Below, in pieces: positions 6,659 to 13,564 of a DNA stretch of 15,655 nucleotides (its first letter is position 1; each line of letters starts with the position of its first letter). This stretch comes from Leptolyngbyaceae cyanobacterium M65_K2018_010 (GTDB lineage: Bacteria > Cyanobacteriota > Cyanobacteriia > Phormidesmidales > Phormidesmidaceae), in contig DVEE01000089.1 of the NCBI GenBank assembly GCA_015295885.1, forward strand, positions 1 through 15,655, given 5' to 3'. The translations under genes and the position numbers were made by a program. A model generated the notes under the pieces. It worked only from the letters and a program-made list of their open reading frames with translations. It had not been told where the DNA came from and searched no databases.

Positions 6659-7315
6659 TTAGGAGGCCCCCCAAACCTCCGCCAAGCGCCGATCACGACC
6701 GCAGGTGGTGCGATAGAAGTGGTAGCGTACTGGGTGCTTGAGGTAGTAATCCTGGTGGTACTCCTCGGCGGGATAGAAGACCTGAGCCGGTTCAATCTCC
6801 GTGGCAATGGGGGTGTCCTTCAACCGGGGTTGACGGGCCAGTTGCTGCTTAGAGGCGATGGCGAGCTGCCGCTGCGGATCATCATGGACGAAAATTTTGG
6901 CGCGGTACTGGCTGCCCTTATCGCAGAATTGCCCCCGATTGTCCACCGGGTCTACATTTTTCCAGAACACCTCTAACAGGGTTTCGTAGCTCACCTGGGC
7001 GGGATCATAACGCACCTGTACCGCTTCCACATGGCCCGTGCCTCCGGCTGACACTTCGGCATAGGTGGGATTGGCCTTGCTGCCGCCGGTATAGCCGGAG
7101 GTGGTCGCCACCACCCCTGCCAACTGGTCGAAGGGCTTTTCCATACACCAAAAGCAGCCCCCGGCGAAGGTGGCGGTGGCCAGGTTGGTTGCGGGGGTAG
7201 GACTAGCGGGGTCAGGGATCGAGTCTGCGGTGGCGTAGAAGGGCAGCCCATCCCAAACCAGCGCCATAGCCCCCAGCAGGCAGAGCCCGAACAGCCAGTT
7301 TCCTAGTCGAGTCAT
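6659..7315 (-). CDS. msrA: Exported peptide-methionine (S)-S-oxide reductase MsrA
   Basis: MsrA reduces the S-epimer of methionine sulfoxide in oxidised proteins. The catalytic motif is GCFWC (53-57, nucleophile Cys54), followed by the family segments SGYTGGSKANPTYAEVSAGG (73-92) and GHVEAV, then GQFCDKGSQYR (128-138) and YPAEEYHQDY (181-190). Cys205 (TTCGRD) is a likely resolving cysteine. The 218 residues include an extra N-terminal stretch: a hydrophobic helix (about 6-21) then a Pro/Ala-rich linker before the domain begins near residue 46. This looks like a signal peptide or membrane anchor, placing the enzyme in the periplasm or thylakoid lumen. ATG start with AGGA 9 nt upstream. It is convergent with the small membrane-protein gene, and a 474-bp gene-free stretch lies upstream of it. 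Confidence 0.95.
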   Translation of the reverse strand: MTRLGNWLFGLCLLGAMALVWDGLPFYATADSIPDPASPTPATNLATATFAGGCFWCMEKPFDQLAGVVATTSGYTGGSKANPTYAEVSAGGTGHVEAVQVRYDPAQVSYETLLEVFWKNVDPVDNRGQFCDKGSQYRAKIFVHDDPQRQLAIASKQQLARQPRLKDTPIATEIEPAQVFYPAEEYHQDYYLKHPVRYHFYRTTCGRDRRLAEVWGAS

Positions 7316-7789
7316 GGTGAGTTTTCCTGAGCCCTCCTAAGCCTGTTGCCCCTCCTAGGATGCCCAGTCCAGGGCTGGTCAAGCTGGGGCAGTTTACCTT
7401 CGATCTATGATAACGGCCTGGGTCGGTTAGGGGTGGCGGTGGCGTTGCCAGCCGGTGGTCAGTGCCGGCGAAAACTGGTTGTGGGAACTGGATACTGACC
7501 CGCTCTATAACTTACTACGGCTGGATTGGGACGTCGTGAGGGGTGAGGGAGACTCAAGAAACACGGCCCCGCTCTCGGTTGACCCAAAGTTCCCCAGAAA
7601 CCATTCATCCCCGTCGCTTAGAATCAATAGGGCCAGCCTCTATCCCTTAGTAGCGCTGAACTCATTGCCCCGAAGTATCACCCGGTTGCCTCACTGGCAC
7701 AGGGTCGGGCCACCCCAGTTGCAAGGCCGGTTAAAGTTTGGCTAAGCATTTCACATTGGCGTGCAGACTGTTTTCCTTGGAGATACATC
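7316..7789. other. Gene-free intergenic region between msrA and the DUF2808 gene
   Basis: This 474-bp stretch separates divergent genes. It must hold both promoters, but I cannot fix them. TAGAAT (7619-7624) and TATAAC (7505-7510) are -10-like on the plus strand, and TTGCAA (7719-7724) is -35-like, without properly spaced partners. An open frame at 7455-7745 translates to an unstructured, Arg/Pro-rich sequence without a credible ribosome binding site and is probably not a gene. I see no tRNA-like structure or repeat. Confidence 0.6.
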
Positions 7790-8365
7790 ATGAAACCCCT
7801 CAAACGACTCCTTCCACTCCTACCCCTGGGCCTGGTGGTCACCACGGTAGCCACTGGTTTGAGCTCCGGCTTGATGCCCAGGCCTGCGGCAGCCCAGGCC
7901 GATAGTGGCGGTGGGCTAACTATCTTTGGGGGCGTACCCGCTGAGTACCGACTTCGCTACTACACCGACTTCAACACGGTGCGTAGCACTCGGGCTCGCT
8001 ATTACCTGGAGGTGGCTCGGACCAAGGTGCCTCGGGATGTGGTTATTCTTGACGTTGAATTTCCCGAAAGCTTCACCGAAAATGGCGGTCGGTTGAATCT
8101 CGATGCCATCGAACTGCGTCAGGGCGACTGGCGAGGGCGCGATCGCATTGCGATTCAGTCCATCAACCTCTTTGAGGAAGAAAACCGCATCGAAATCATC
8201 CCGGCAGAACCCATCCCCGCCAACACCAGCTTTGTGGTGGTGATGTCTAATATTCGCAACCCCGATCGCTACGGTTACCACTATTTCAACCTGCGCATGA
8301 TGTACCAGGGAGATGTGATTGATCAGTACGTAGGCACCTGGCCGATGGAACTAGGCCTGAACTAA
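7790..8365 (+). CDS. Secreted DUF2808-domain protein
   Basis: A 191-residue cyanobacterial protein of unknown function, recognised as the DUF2808 family. The N-terminus is a classical signal peptide: KPLKR, then a hydrophobic core (PLLPLGLVVTTVATGLSSGL), then a PAAAQA cleavage site at about 32-37. The mature part starts GGGLTIFGGVP, typical of the family. It continues as a probable beta-rich domain with YYLEVARTKVPRDVVILDVE, FPESF and the closing VVVMSNIRNPDRYGYHYFNL then RMMYQGD. The ATG has GGAG 8-9 nt upstream (ttggagatacatc). Location should be the periplasm, thylakoid lumen or outside the cell. It lies about 100 bp upstream of rpmH on the same strand; whether they share a transcript is unknown. 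Confidence 0.9.
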   Translation: MKPLKRLLPLLPLGLVVTTVATGLSSGLMPRPAAAQADSGGGLTIFGGVPAEYRLRYYTDFNTVRSTRARYYLEVARTKVPRDVVILDVEFPESFTENGGRLNLDAIELRQGDWRGRDRIAIQSINLFEEENRIEIIPAEPIPANTSFVVVMSNIRNPDRYGYHYFNLRMMYQGDVIDQYVGTWPMELGLN

Positions 8366-8467
8366 TCCCCCCGATGCTCGGATGGGATTATTATGAAGAG
8401 GATTTGGTGCTACCATAGAAAACCTGTGACTTTTGAAATCCCTAGACAAGGTAGCTGAGGTAGTCCG

Positions 8468-8605
8468 ATGAGCAAACGCACCCTGGAAGGCACTAATCGC
8501 AAGCAGAAAAGAACCTCTGGGTTTCGGGCGCGGATGCGATCGCACACGGGTCAGAATGTGATCAAGGCTCGTCGTCGCAAAGGACGGGCTAAGTTAGCCG
8601 TTTAG
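8468..8605 (+). CDS. rpmH: 50S ribosomal protein L34
   Basis: A 45-residue, strongly basic protein of the large ribosomal subunit. It starts MSKRTLEGTNRKQKRTSGFR and ends KARRRKGRAKLAV, the standard L34 pattern including FRARMRSHTGQNVIKARRRK read across the middle. The length equals the usual 44-47 residues. The ATG at 8468 has GAGG about 9 nt upstream (tgaggtagtccg). A HIP1 octamer (8536-8543) lies inside it. It is followed by rnpA after 88 bp, the classic rpmH-rnpA order, and is probably expressed from a promoter in the 100-bp gap after the DUF2808 gene. Confidence 0.97.
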   Translation: MSKRTLEGTNRKQKRTSGFRARMRSHTGQNVIKARRRKGRAKLAV

Positions 8606-8693
8606 CTAGGTGTCCGGGCCCGCGGCTGGCTTTCCCCTGGCAGCGGTCAGGCTACCCGGATACCCAAGAGCCCGGTTCTGCCCCTAGGAAGTC

Positions 8694-9095
8694 GTGCTAC
8701 CCCAACGCCATCGCCTGAGGCTTTCTCGGGATTTTACTCAGGTTTATCGGTTCGGCCGCAAGGCGGTTTCTAGCCACATGGTCGTCCGCGTCTTTAAACC
8801 CCAGGAGCAGGCTCAGCCCGATAGCGCTGAGCCTTTCTTGTGGCCGCCTCAGCCCCTGACCCCGGTGAAAGTGGGCATTACGGTGAGTCAAAAAGTCCAT
8901 AGGCGGGCGGTGGTGCGGAACCGGCTGAAACGTCAGATTCGCGCCATTATGGCCACTTTGATTCCTGCCTTACCGGCGGGGCTGTGGGTGGTCGTGAGTC
9001 TACGCCCTGGGGCTGACCAGTGCGAATATGGCGAATTTTTGCAAGAATTAAAACAGTTACTCATTCAATTAGAGGTTCTCCATGGGCATTCGTGA
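8694..9095 (+). CDS. rnpA: Ribonuclease P protein component
   Basis: The protein subunit of RNase P, which binds the catalytic RNA and helps it remove 5' leaders from pre-tRNAs. The 133 residues begin LPQRHRLRLSRDF (family: RL-x5-F) and contain the RNR box HRRAVVRNRLKRQIRAI at about 69-85, the signature that contacts the RNA. KVGITVSQKV (about 59-68) is the preceding strand. A Pro/Gln-rich loop (about 35-57) lengthens the domain. The GTG at 8694 is well placed after AGGA (ctaggaagtc). Its last 14 bp overlap the start of the PH-domain gene, implying translational coupling. Confidence 0.95.
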   Translation: MLPQRHRLRLSRDFTQVYRFGRKAVSSHMVVRVFKPQEQAQPDSAEPFLWPPQPLTPVKVGITVSQKVHRRAVVRNRLKRQIRAIMATLIPALPAGLWVVVSLRPGADQCEYGEFLQELKQLLIQLEVLHGHS

Positions 9096-9477
9096 GGATG
9101 TTTTCTACGAAGGGGGTCCCCACATTGGGGATTTAATTCTCAATGGGCTGCTGGCCTTCACTATTATTTGCATCCCGCTGACCGTGGGGGCGATTACCCG
9201 CGCCCTATGGCTGCGCTACCGCATTACCAATCGGCGAATCTCCGTCACCGGGGGCTGGCAGGGGCGCGATCGCACCGATATTATCTATTCCGAAATCCGT
9301 AAGATTGTTACCGTGCCCCGAGGTATTGGCCTCTGGGGTGATATGGTAATTACCCTGAAAGATGGCAGTCGCCTAGAACTGCGGGCCATGCCCCGGTTCA
9401 GGGAAGTCTATGACTATATCAACGAGCGCATTAGCCCCCAGGCTCAGGCGGTCAGTGGTGCCCTCGGAGCCAATTAA
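9082..9477 (+). CDS. Bacterial PH-domain membrane protein of the rnpA-yidC block
   Basis: A 131-residue protein of the bacterial PH-domain (bPH2/YdbT-like) family. A hydrophobic hairpin (about 15-44, LILNGLLAFTIICIPLTVGA) anchors it in the membrane. Then comes the PH-like beta domain: RYRITNRRISVTGGW, the DRTDIIYSEIRKIVTVPRG strand pair, GDMVITLKDGS, and a closing amphipathic helix (FREVYDYINERI). It starts within rnpA (14-bp overlap) and is followed by yidC after about 106 bp. In cyanobacteria this gene is commonly between rnpA and yidC, which suggests a role linked to membrane protein insertion, but the function is not established. A HIP1 octamer lies at 9266-9273. Confidence 0.9.
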   Translation: MGIREDVFYEGGPHIGDLILNGLLAFTIICIPLTVGAITRALWLRYRITNRRISVTGGWQGRDRTDIIYSEIRKIVTVPRGIGLWGDMVITLKDGSRLELRAMPRFREVYDYINERISPQAQAVSGALGAN

Positions 9478-9487
9478 CTACGGAAAC

Positions 9488-9513
9488 CCCTAACTCGGTT
9501 GGTTGGGTTAGGG
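9488..9513. other. Hairpin in the leader before yidC
   Basis: ccctaac (9488-9494) and gttaggg (9507-9513) form a 7-bp stem with a 12-nt loop just after the PH-gene stop. There is no T-run, so it is more likely an RNA processing or stability element, or a site that tunes yidC relative to upstream genes, than a full terminator. Confidence 0.35.
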
Positions 9514-9583
9514 CCAGTTAAGTAAGGTAGATTAGGTAACTGAGCCGTTGATGTCGTGTTTCCCCCAGCGGGGTTAGGTGCCC

Positions 9584-10729
9584 ATGGATTTTGGTATTGG
9601 ATTTCTCTCAAACAACATCATGTTGCCGATCCTGGATTTTTTTTACGGGATCGTGCCCAGCTATGGCCTGGCGATTGTGGCCCTAACCCTGGTGATTCGC
9701 TTCGCCCTGTATCCCCTTAACGCTGGATCGATTCGCAACATGCGCCGCATGAAAGTGGCCCAACCCGTCATGCAGAAGCGGGTGAAAGAAATCCAAGACC
9801 GCTACAAGGACGACCCGGCCAAACTCCAGGAGGAAATGGGGAAAATCTACAAGGAATTCGGTAACCCTCTGGCCGGCTGCTTCCCCGTACTGCTGCAGAT
9901 GCCGATCCTATTTGCGCTGTTTGCTACCCTGCGGGGCTCGCCGTTTTCAGATATTCCCTACGACATCAACTTTCAGGTCTTTCCCCAGGAAAAAATCGAG
10001 CAAATTCAACCGCAAATTTTTAGTACCCCGCCCAAGGCTATCTACATTTCCGACGGGGCTCACTTCCCCATTTCCGCGGTGGTACCCGGGGGTACTAAGC
10101 TCGTAGTGGGCGAAAAAACCGATGTGCGGTTGCAGACCGCCGAGGGGGAATCGATCAACTCCCTAGTGGCGGAGTATGGTGAAACCACCGCTGAGGTACA
10201 GCCGCGCTGGGAAATCACTAAGGGCGAGGAGGTCATCGCCATTGACCAAGAGGGGCACATCACCGCCCTGGCCCCCGGTGAAGCCTCCGTCAAAGTGCAG
10301 GTGCCCGGCCTGGCTGCCAATAAGGGCTTTTTGTTTATCAAGGCCCTGGGGCGAGTCGGCGTTACCGGTGAAGACGGTGCCATCCATTGGGATATTCTGG
10401 CCATGGTGCTGGCCTTTGGCGTCAGTCTTTACCTGAACCAGGTGCTGTCGGGCCAGGGGTCTGTCTCCGACAATCCTCAGCAAAACGCGGTCAACAAATT
10501 TACGCCCCTCATCTTCTCCGGTATGTTTCTCTTCTTTCCCCTGCCGGCGGGAGTGTTGATGTACATGGTGATCGCCAACATTTTTCAAACCCTGCAATCT
10601 TTTATCTTGTCTCGGGAGCCCCTGCCCGAAAATTTGCAGAAGATTGTTGATGCCGAGACTAAAAAGGAATCGGAGGATCGCACTACCCTGCCCTTTGAAC
10701 CGGGGCGCGCTAAGAAGAAAAAGGCATAG
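9584..10729 (+). CDS. yidC: Membrane protein insertase YidC/Oxa1/Alb3 with Ig-like periplasmic insert
   Basis: YidC inserts membrane proteins, alone or with SecYEG; cyanobacteria use it for plasma and thylakoid membranes. I take the ATG at 9584 (MDFGIGFLSNN, the usual cyanobacterial start) over the GTG two codons upstream; aggt precedes it. TM1 (about 20-44, GLAIVALTLVIRFALYPL) contains the conserved groove arginine at about 39. A cytoplasmic coiled-coil pair (MRRMKVAQPVMQKRVKEIQ and following) precedes GNPLAGCFPVLLQMPILFAL (TM2). A roughly 135-residue extracytoplasmic region (about 123-258) follows. It contains a stretch resembling a bacterial Ig-like (BIG2) repeat (WEITKGEEVIAIDQEGHITA, LAPGEASVKV). 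The last TM segments (LAMVLAFGVSLYL, PLIFSGMFLFFPLPAGVLMY, then IANIFQTLQSF) close the fold. khpB starts 5 bp after the stop. Confidence 0.95.
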   Translation: MDFGIGFLSNNIMLPILDFFYGIVPSYGLAIVALTLVIRFALYPLNAGSIRNMRRMKVAQPVMQKRVKEIQDRYKDDPAKLQEEMGKIYKEFGNPLAGCFPVLLQMPILFALFATLRGSPFSDIPYDINFQVFPQEKIEQIQPQIFSTPPKAIYISDGAHFPISAVVPGGTKLVVGEKTDVRLQTAEGESINSLVAEYGETTAEVQPRWEITKGEEVIAIDQEGHITALAPGEASVKVQVPGLAANKGFLFIKALGRVGVTGEDGAIHWDILAMVLAFGVSLYLNQVLSGQGSVSDNPQQNAVNKFTPLIFSGMFLFFPLPAGVLMYMVIANIFQTLQSFILSREPLPENLQKIVDAETKKESEDRTTLPFEPGRAKKKKA

Positions 10730-10734
10730 GGGCC

Positions 10735-11235
10735 ATGGGGGAAACCGCATTTACCGCTGGAGTAGACTGGCTCACCTCCCTCTTGGCGATGCAGGGGATT
10801 GCCGCCGTTGTAACCGCTGACCTGGTCGAAGATGAAGCGGGACAGAGTTGTTGGCTCACCATTGAGGATAAAACCCTCTCTCCGGAACAAGTTCAGGTGC
10901 TGATCGGAGAGCGGGGCTCTGTGCTGGACTCCATCCAGTACCTGGCCAATACCACCCTTAACCTGGGCAAGGAGGAGGGTGAACAACAGGCCTTTACCAT
11001 TGAACTAGCGGGTTATCGAGCCCGCCGTCTGGAGGAGCTGAAAGCAATGGCCGCTGAAGCCGCAGAGCGGGTCTTGGCCAGTGGCGAAGAGTACGAGTTG
11101 AAGGGGCTGTCTTCGGCGGAACGGCGCCAACTCCACCACTTTCTCAAGGCCCAGGAGGGACTTTCCACCTTTAGTCGGGGCAAAGAACCCGATCGCCGCT
11201 TGGTGGTTTGCCTGGCCTCCCAAGTTGAAAGCTAA
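10735..11235 (+). CDS. khpB: KhpB/Jag RNA-binding protein (KH and R3H domains)
   Basis: A cytosolic single-strand RNA-binding protein. The 166 residues hold a KH-type domain (about 10-92) with the GxxG loop in LIGERGSVLDSIQYL (Gly58-Gly61). An R3H domain follows (about 98-162) with the Arg-x3-His core at 130-134 (LSSAERRQLHHFL) and the strand PDRRLVVCL. It lacks the Jag_N domain found in longer Firmicutes homologues. In other bacteria KhpB pairs with KhpA to bind many mRNAs and affect cell division. The ATG at 10735 lies 5 bp after the yidC stop (Shine-Dalgarno-like gggg immediately upstream is weak), so translation is probably coupled to yidC. It is 21 bp from the DUF177 gene. Confidence 0.93.
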   Translation: MGETAFTAGVDWLTSLLAMQGIAAVVTADLVEDEAGQSCWLTIEDKTLSPEQVQVLIGERGSVLDSIQYLANTTLNLGKEEGEQQAFTIELAGYRARRLEELKAMAAEAAERVLASGEEYELKGLSSAERRQLHHFLKAQEGLSTFSRGKEPDRRLVVCLASQVES

Positions 11236-11256
11236 CCGTGCTGGCGGGTAAGGGTG

Positions 11257-11778
11257 ATGGAACCGATCTATATTCCCCATTTGTTGCAGCGGCCCAACCA
11301 GACGCTAACCCTAACGGTTGACACCCATCTTCCCGACCTGGATACCCTCACCCCGGTACGAGGGCAGATTACCCTCATCCACCACCATACCTACTTGGAA
11401 GTCAAGGGTGAGGCGGAGACCATCGTCACCCTGACCTGCGATCGCTGCCTGCAGAACTATAACTATCGAGTATCGATCAACCCGCAAGAGTTGATCTGGC
11501 TACAGCCCGACCCCGACCCGGACACCCTCCCCCTGGAACGCGAGGTGAGTCTGGATGACCTGGTGGAAACCCTGCCGCCCCAGGGCCACTTTAATCCCTC
11601 TACCTGGCTGTATGAGCAGATTTGCCTGGCCCTACCCCAGCGCCAAATCTGCAATCCCGACTGTACGGGGATTGAGTTGCCGGCCCCGGATAACGATCGG
11701 GCTGAGGCCGAATCCATCGATCGTCGTTGGTCGGTACTGTCTCAACTGCAGCGGCAGCTTCACCCCCCCGAGGCCTAG
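11257..11778 (+). CDS. DUF177/YceD family protein
   Basis: A 173-residue protein of the YceD (DUF177) family, linked in other bacteria and plants to 23S rRNA accumulation and 50S assembly. Features: IYIPHLLQRPNQTLTLTVD at the start, the central Cys motif LTCDRCLQNY (CxxC, about residues 61-64), and the later LPQRQICNPDCTGIELP (C-x3-C). Together these could form a four-Cys metal site. SLDDLVETLPPQG and RRWSVLSQLQ are also typical. I prefer the ATG at 11257 (aagg 4-5 nt upstream); a GTG one codon earlier is possible. It is the last gene of the rpmH block and its stop lies in a perfect 14-bp palindrome (11772-11785). Family membership is clear; the molecular role in cyanobacteria is inferred. 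Confidence 0.9.
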   Translation: MEPIYIPHLLQRPNQTLTLTVDTHLPDLDTLTPVRGQITLIHHHTYLEVKGEAETIVTLTCDRCLQNYNYRVSINPQELIWLQPDPDPDTLPLEREVSLDDLVETLPPQGHFNPSTWLYEQICLALPQRQICNPDCTGIELPAPDNDRAEAESIDRRWSVLSQLQRQLHPPEA

Positions 11779-11785
11779 CTAGGCC
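11772..11785. other. Perfect 14-bp palindrome over the DUF177 stop codon
   Basis: ggcctagctaggcc is a perfect palindrome spanning the DUF177 stop codon. It lies 44 bp from the convergent MFS gene end, which has its own small hairpin. A compact bidirectional end signal is possible, but no T-tract follows. Confidence 0.4.
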
Positions 11786-11827
11786 CAGGGGTTATTCACC
11801 AACGCCGCCAGTCACCCTCACCGAGAA

Positions 11828-11842
11828 GGCTAGCGCCTAGCC
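11828..11842. other. Short hairpin over the MFS gene stop codon
   Basis: ggctag (11828-11833) and ctagcc (11837-11842) form a 6-bp stem with a 3-nt loop and include the minus-strand stop codon of the transporter. The role is unproven. Confidence 0.35.
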
Positions 11843-13113
11843 ACCGGGTCAGGCTTGAGCATGAGGGTAGCCACCACCATACCGACGATCGCTAACAGCG
11901 CCATAGGGTAAAAGGCATAGCTATAGCTGCCAAACCAATCTCGAATTTGACCGGCGATCAGGGTGCCCAGGAGGGCGCCAATGCCGTAGGCGGTAAACAC
12001 GATGCCATAGTTTTGGGCGTAGTGTTCCGGATCAAACAGACGCAGAGTGGTGGTCGGGGCAATGGCCAGCCAACCGCCCAGGCAAAACCAAAAGAGACTG
12101 AAGGCGGTCAGATAGGTGAGCACCTGGCCCGCCTGGGCATTGACCATCAAAATGCACGCCACCAAAATCAAACCGTAGGACGCGATGGCCACCTGGTGAG
12201 GGCGGTAGCGGTCCGTGAGCCAACCGAACAGGGGACGACTGACCCCATTGAATAGGGCAAATAGGGCTACGCTACTGGCGGCCACGGTGGAGTTAATCTG
12301 GATGATTTCTTCCCCCACCGGGCTGGAGATGCCTATGGCGCTCAGACCCACTAGGGCACCGATGATGTAGCAAATCCACAAGCCGTAGAAGGAGCGACTT
12401 TTGAGCAAATGGGGGGGATAGGGATGGGGGATGGGGGCTACCCTCTGGGGCTGATTGCCCCGGGCCGGATGCCAGTGACGGGGAGGTAGCTTGAGGGTCG
12501 TTGCGATCGCAACGATTACCACGGCAAAGGCAATGCCCAAAACCCGTAGGGTAGGGCGCACTCCCAGGCTCTCGATCAGGCGGTTAGCCAGGGGAGCCGT
12601 GATCAGAGGCGATAGGCCAAACCCAACAATGGTCAGCCCTACGGCCAAACCCTTGCGCTCTGGGAACCAGCGAGCCGCCACCACCATGGGAACTCCATAG
12701 GCCAGGCCCACCCCGGTGCCATTGATGACACCATAGGTGAGGGTAATCGCCCCGATGTGGCCGGCAAAGCTAGCCAAAATGTAGCCCAACCCTACGACTA
12801 AACCACCGATAGCCGCCACCAGACGAGGTCCAATCCGAGGGATGAAAAACCCGGCAATGGGCATCAAAATGGCGTAGCATACCAAGGCCACCGTGTAAGG
12901 CAACAGACTTTCCGTGGCACTGATGCCTAGCTCTGTCTCCAGGGGTTTTCTAAAAATACTCCAGGAATACACGGTGCCCAAGCAAAGTAAAACCGCCATA
13001 CCCAGGGGGATAAACAGCCATCGTCCCCGCACCGCGGAGAGCCCAAACACTTTTACGGGGTTGTCGTGGTCGAGAGTATTCAGAGTATTCATAGAGGTCG
13101 ATGAGAACCGCAT
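11830..13113 (-). CDS. MFS transporter, OFA (oxalate/formate antiporter) family
   Basis: A 12-helix secondary transporter of about 427 residues. TM1 (GRWLFIPLGMAVLLCLGTVY then SWSIF) has the OFA-type LCLGT(V/I)YSWS pattern. The loop after TM2, MPIAGFFIPRIGPRLVAAIG, is the MFS motif A equivalent. TYGVINGTGVGLAYGVPMVV and ARWFPERKGLAVGLTIVGFG are OFA hallmarks. A basic cytoplasmic loop (PPRHWHPARGNQPQR) separates the two six-helix halves. The second half repeats motif A as GVSRPLFGWLTDRYRP. Family members exchange small carboxylates (oxalate/formate, lactate); the substrate here is unknown. Start choice is uncertain: ATG at 13113 is used here, with TTG at 13134 and ATG at 13092 as alternatives, none with a convincing Shine-Dalgarno. 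The gene stands alone, convergent to DUF177, with a 430-bp non-coding stretch upstream. Confidence 0.9.
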   Translation of the reverse strand: MRFSSTSMNTLNTLDHDNPVKVFGLSAVRGRWLFIPLGMAVLLCLGTVYSWSIFRKPLETELGISATESLLPYTVALVCYAILMPIAGFFIPRIGPRLVAAIGGLVVGLGYILASFAGHIGAITLTYGVINGTGVGLAYGVPMVVAARWFPERKGLAVGLTIVGFGLSPLITAPLANRLIESLGVRPTLRVLGIAFAVVIVAIATTLKLPPRHWHPARGNQPQRVAPIPHPYPPHLLKSRSFYGLWICYIIGALVGLSAIGISSPVGEEIIQINSTVAASSVALFALFNGVSRPLFGWLTDRYRPHQVAIASYGLILVACILMVNAQAGQVLTYLTAFSLFWFCLGGWLAIAPTTTLRLFDPEHYAQNYGIVFTAYGIGALLGTLIAGQIRDWFGSYSYAFYPMALLAIVGMVVATLMLKPDPVARR

Positions 13114-13385
13114 AGGTTGGTCAGACTTTACCAAACCTAACCCCAGGCTAGGCTAGGCGACCTCCATAGAAATCTTCCTGCCCTTGGCATAGAAAAGCGG
13201 GGCAGCTCCCCCCCAGCCCCAGGGGTAGATCTAGGCACCCCAGGCCTCGCGAGTCGCTAACCGTTGCACCCATCCACCTCCCCCGACTGGGACTTTGTAT
13301 CTGCGCCAGTCCCTGATGCCCCAGGGGAGATCGTCTTCTAGACATCACCTCAACTGGTATTCAATTGTCCAGGTGCATTGCGGTT

Positions 13386-13395
13386 ATTACGTAAT
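13386..13395. promoter_or_regulatory. Perfect 10-bp palindrome, possible regulator site
   Basis: ATTACGTAAT reads the same on both strands and lies in the AT-rich island about 275 bp upstream of the transporter start. A dimeric regulator could bind here; no regulator gene is adjacent. Confidence 0.25.
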
Positions 13396-13439
13396 CTAGC
13401 TTTGCCAATTAAGAGTCACTACATTTGATGAAGCACTTT

Positions 13440-13461
13440 ATTAAAAACTCATTAAAAACTC
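13440..13461. repeat. 11-bp tandem duplication
   Basis: attaaaaactc is repeated exactly and without a gap (13440-13450 and 13451-13461). It lies inside the AT-rich intergenic island and is flanked by two copies of tgaagcact (13429-13437 and 13492-13500). Confidence 0.8.
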
Positions 13462-13564
13462 AGCCACCCATCCCCACAGGTGAGGACATTGTGAAGCACT
13501 GTGCCCTGCTAGGGTAGCTTGGCTTCCACCTCGGCTGAGGCATACTCAGACACCGTTAGGCCCT

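Larger units (their letters stand above)
13135..13564. other. Intergenic region between the Uma2 and MFS genes; AT-rich island with short repeats
   Basis: About 430 bp without a credible gene, upstream of the minus-strand transporter. From about 13350 to 13470 the base composition becomes AT-rich compared with the surroundings. This part contains the palindrome ATTACGTAAT (13386-13395), an 11-bp tandem repeat (13440-13461) and a separated 9-bp direct repeat (13429-13437 and 13492-13500). It probably carries the promoter and operator of the transporter. Open frames between 13148 and 13348 lack a start signal and look fortuitous. Confidence 0.6.

Noticed and set aside
7455..7745. Open frame of 96 codons in the msrA-DUF2808 gap
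   Set aside because: No ribosome binding site, no recognisable motif or hydrophobic pattern, and Arg/Pro/Leu-rich content as expected of a chance frame in GC-rich DNA.
8366..8467. Possible oriC/DnaA-box cluster next to rpmH
   Set aside because: I see no TTATCCACA-like boxes and no dnaA gene; only a short promoter-sized gap.
13231..13344. Minus-strand frame reading LEDDLPWGIRDWRRYKVPV and ending in a stop
   Set aside because: It looks protein-like and might be a gene remnant, but it lacks a start codon and I recognise no parent family.
13148..13348. 66-codon minus-strand frame upstream of the transporter
   Set aside because: The GTG-ATG start overlaps the only Shine-Dalgarno-like bases, and the translation is low-complexity Gly/Arg/Ser without family resemblance.
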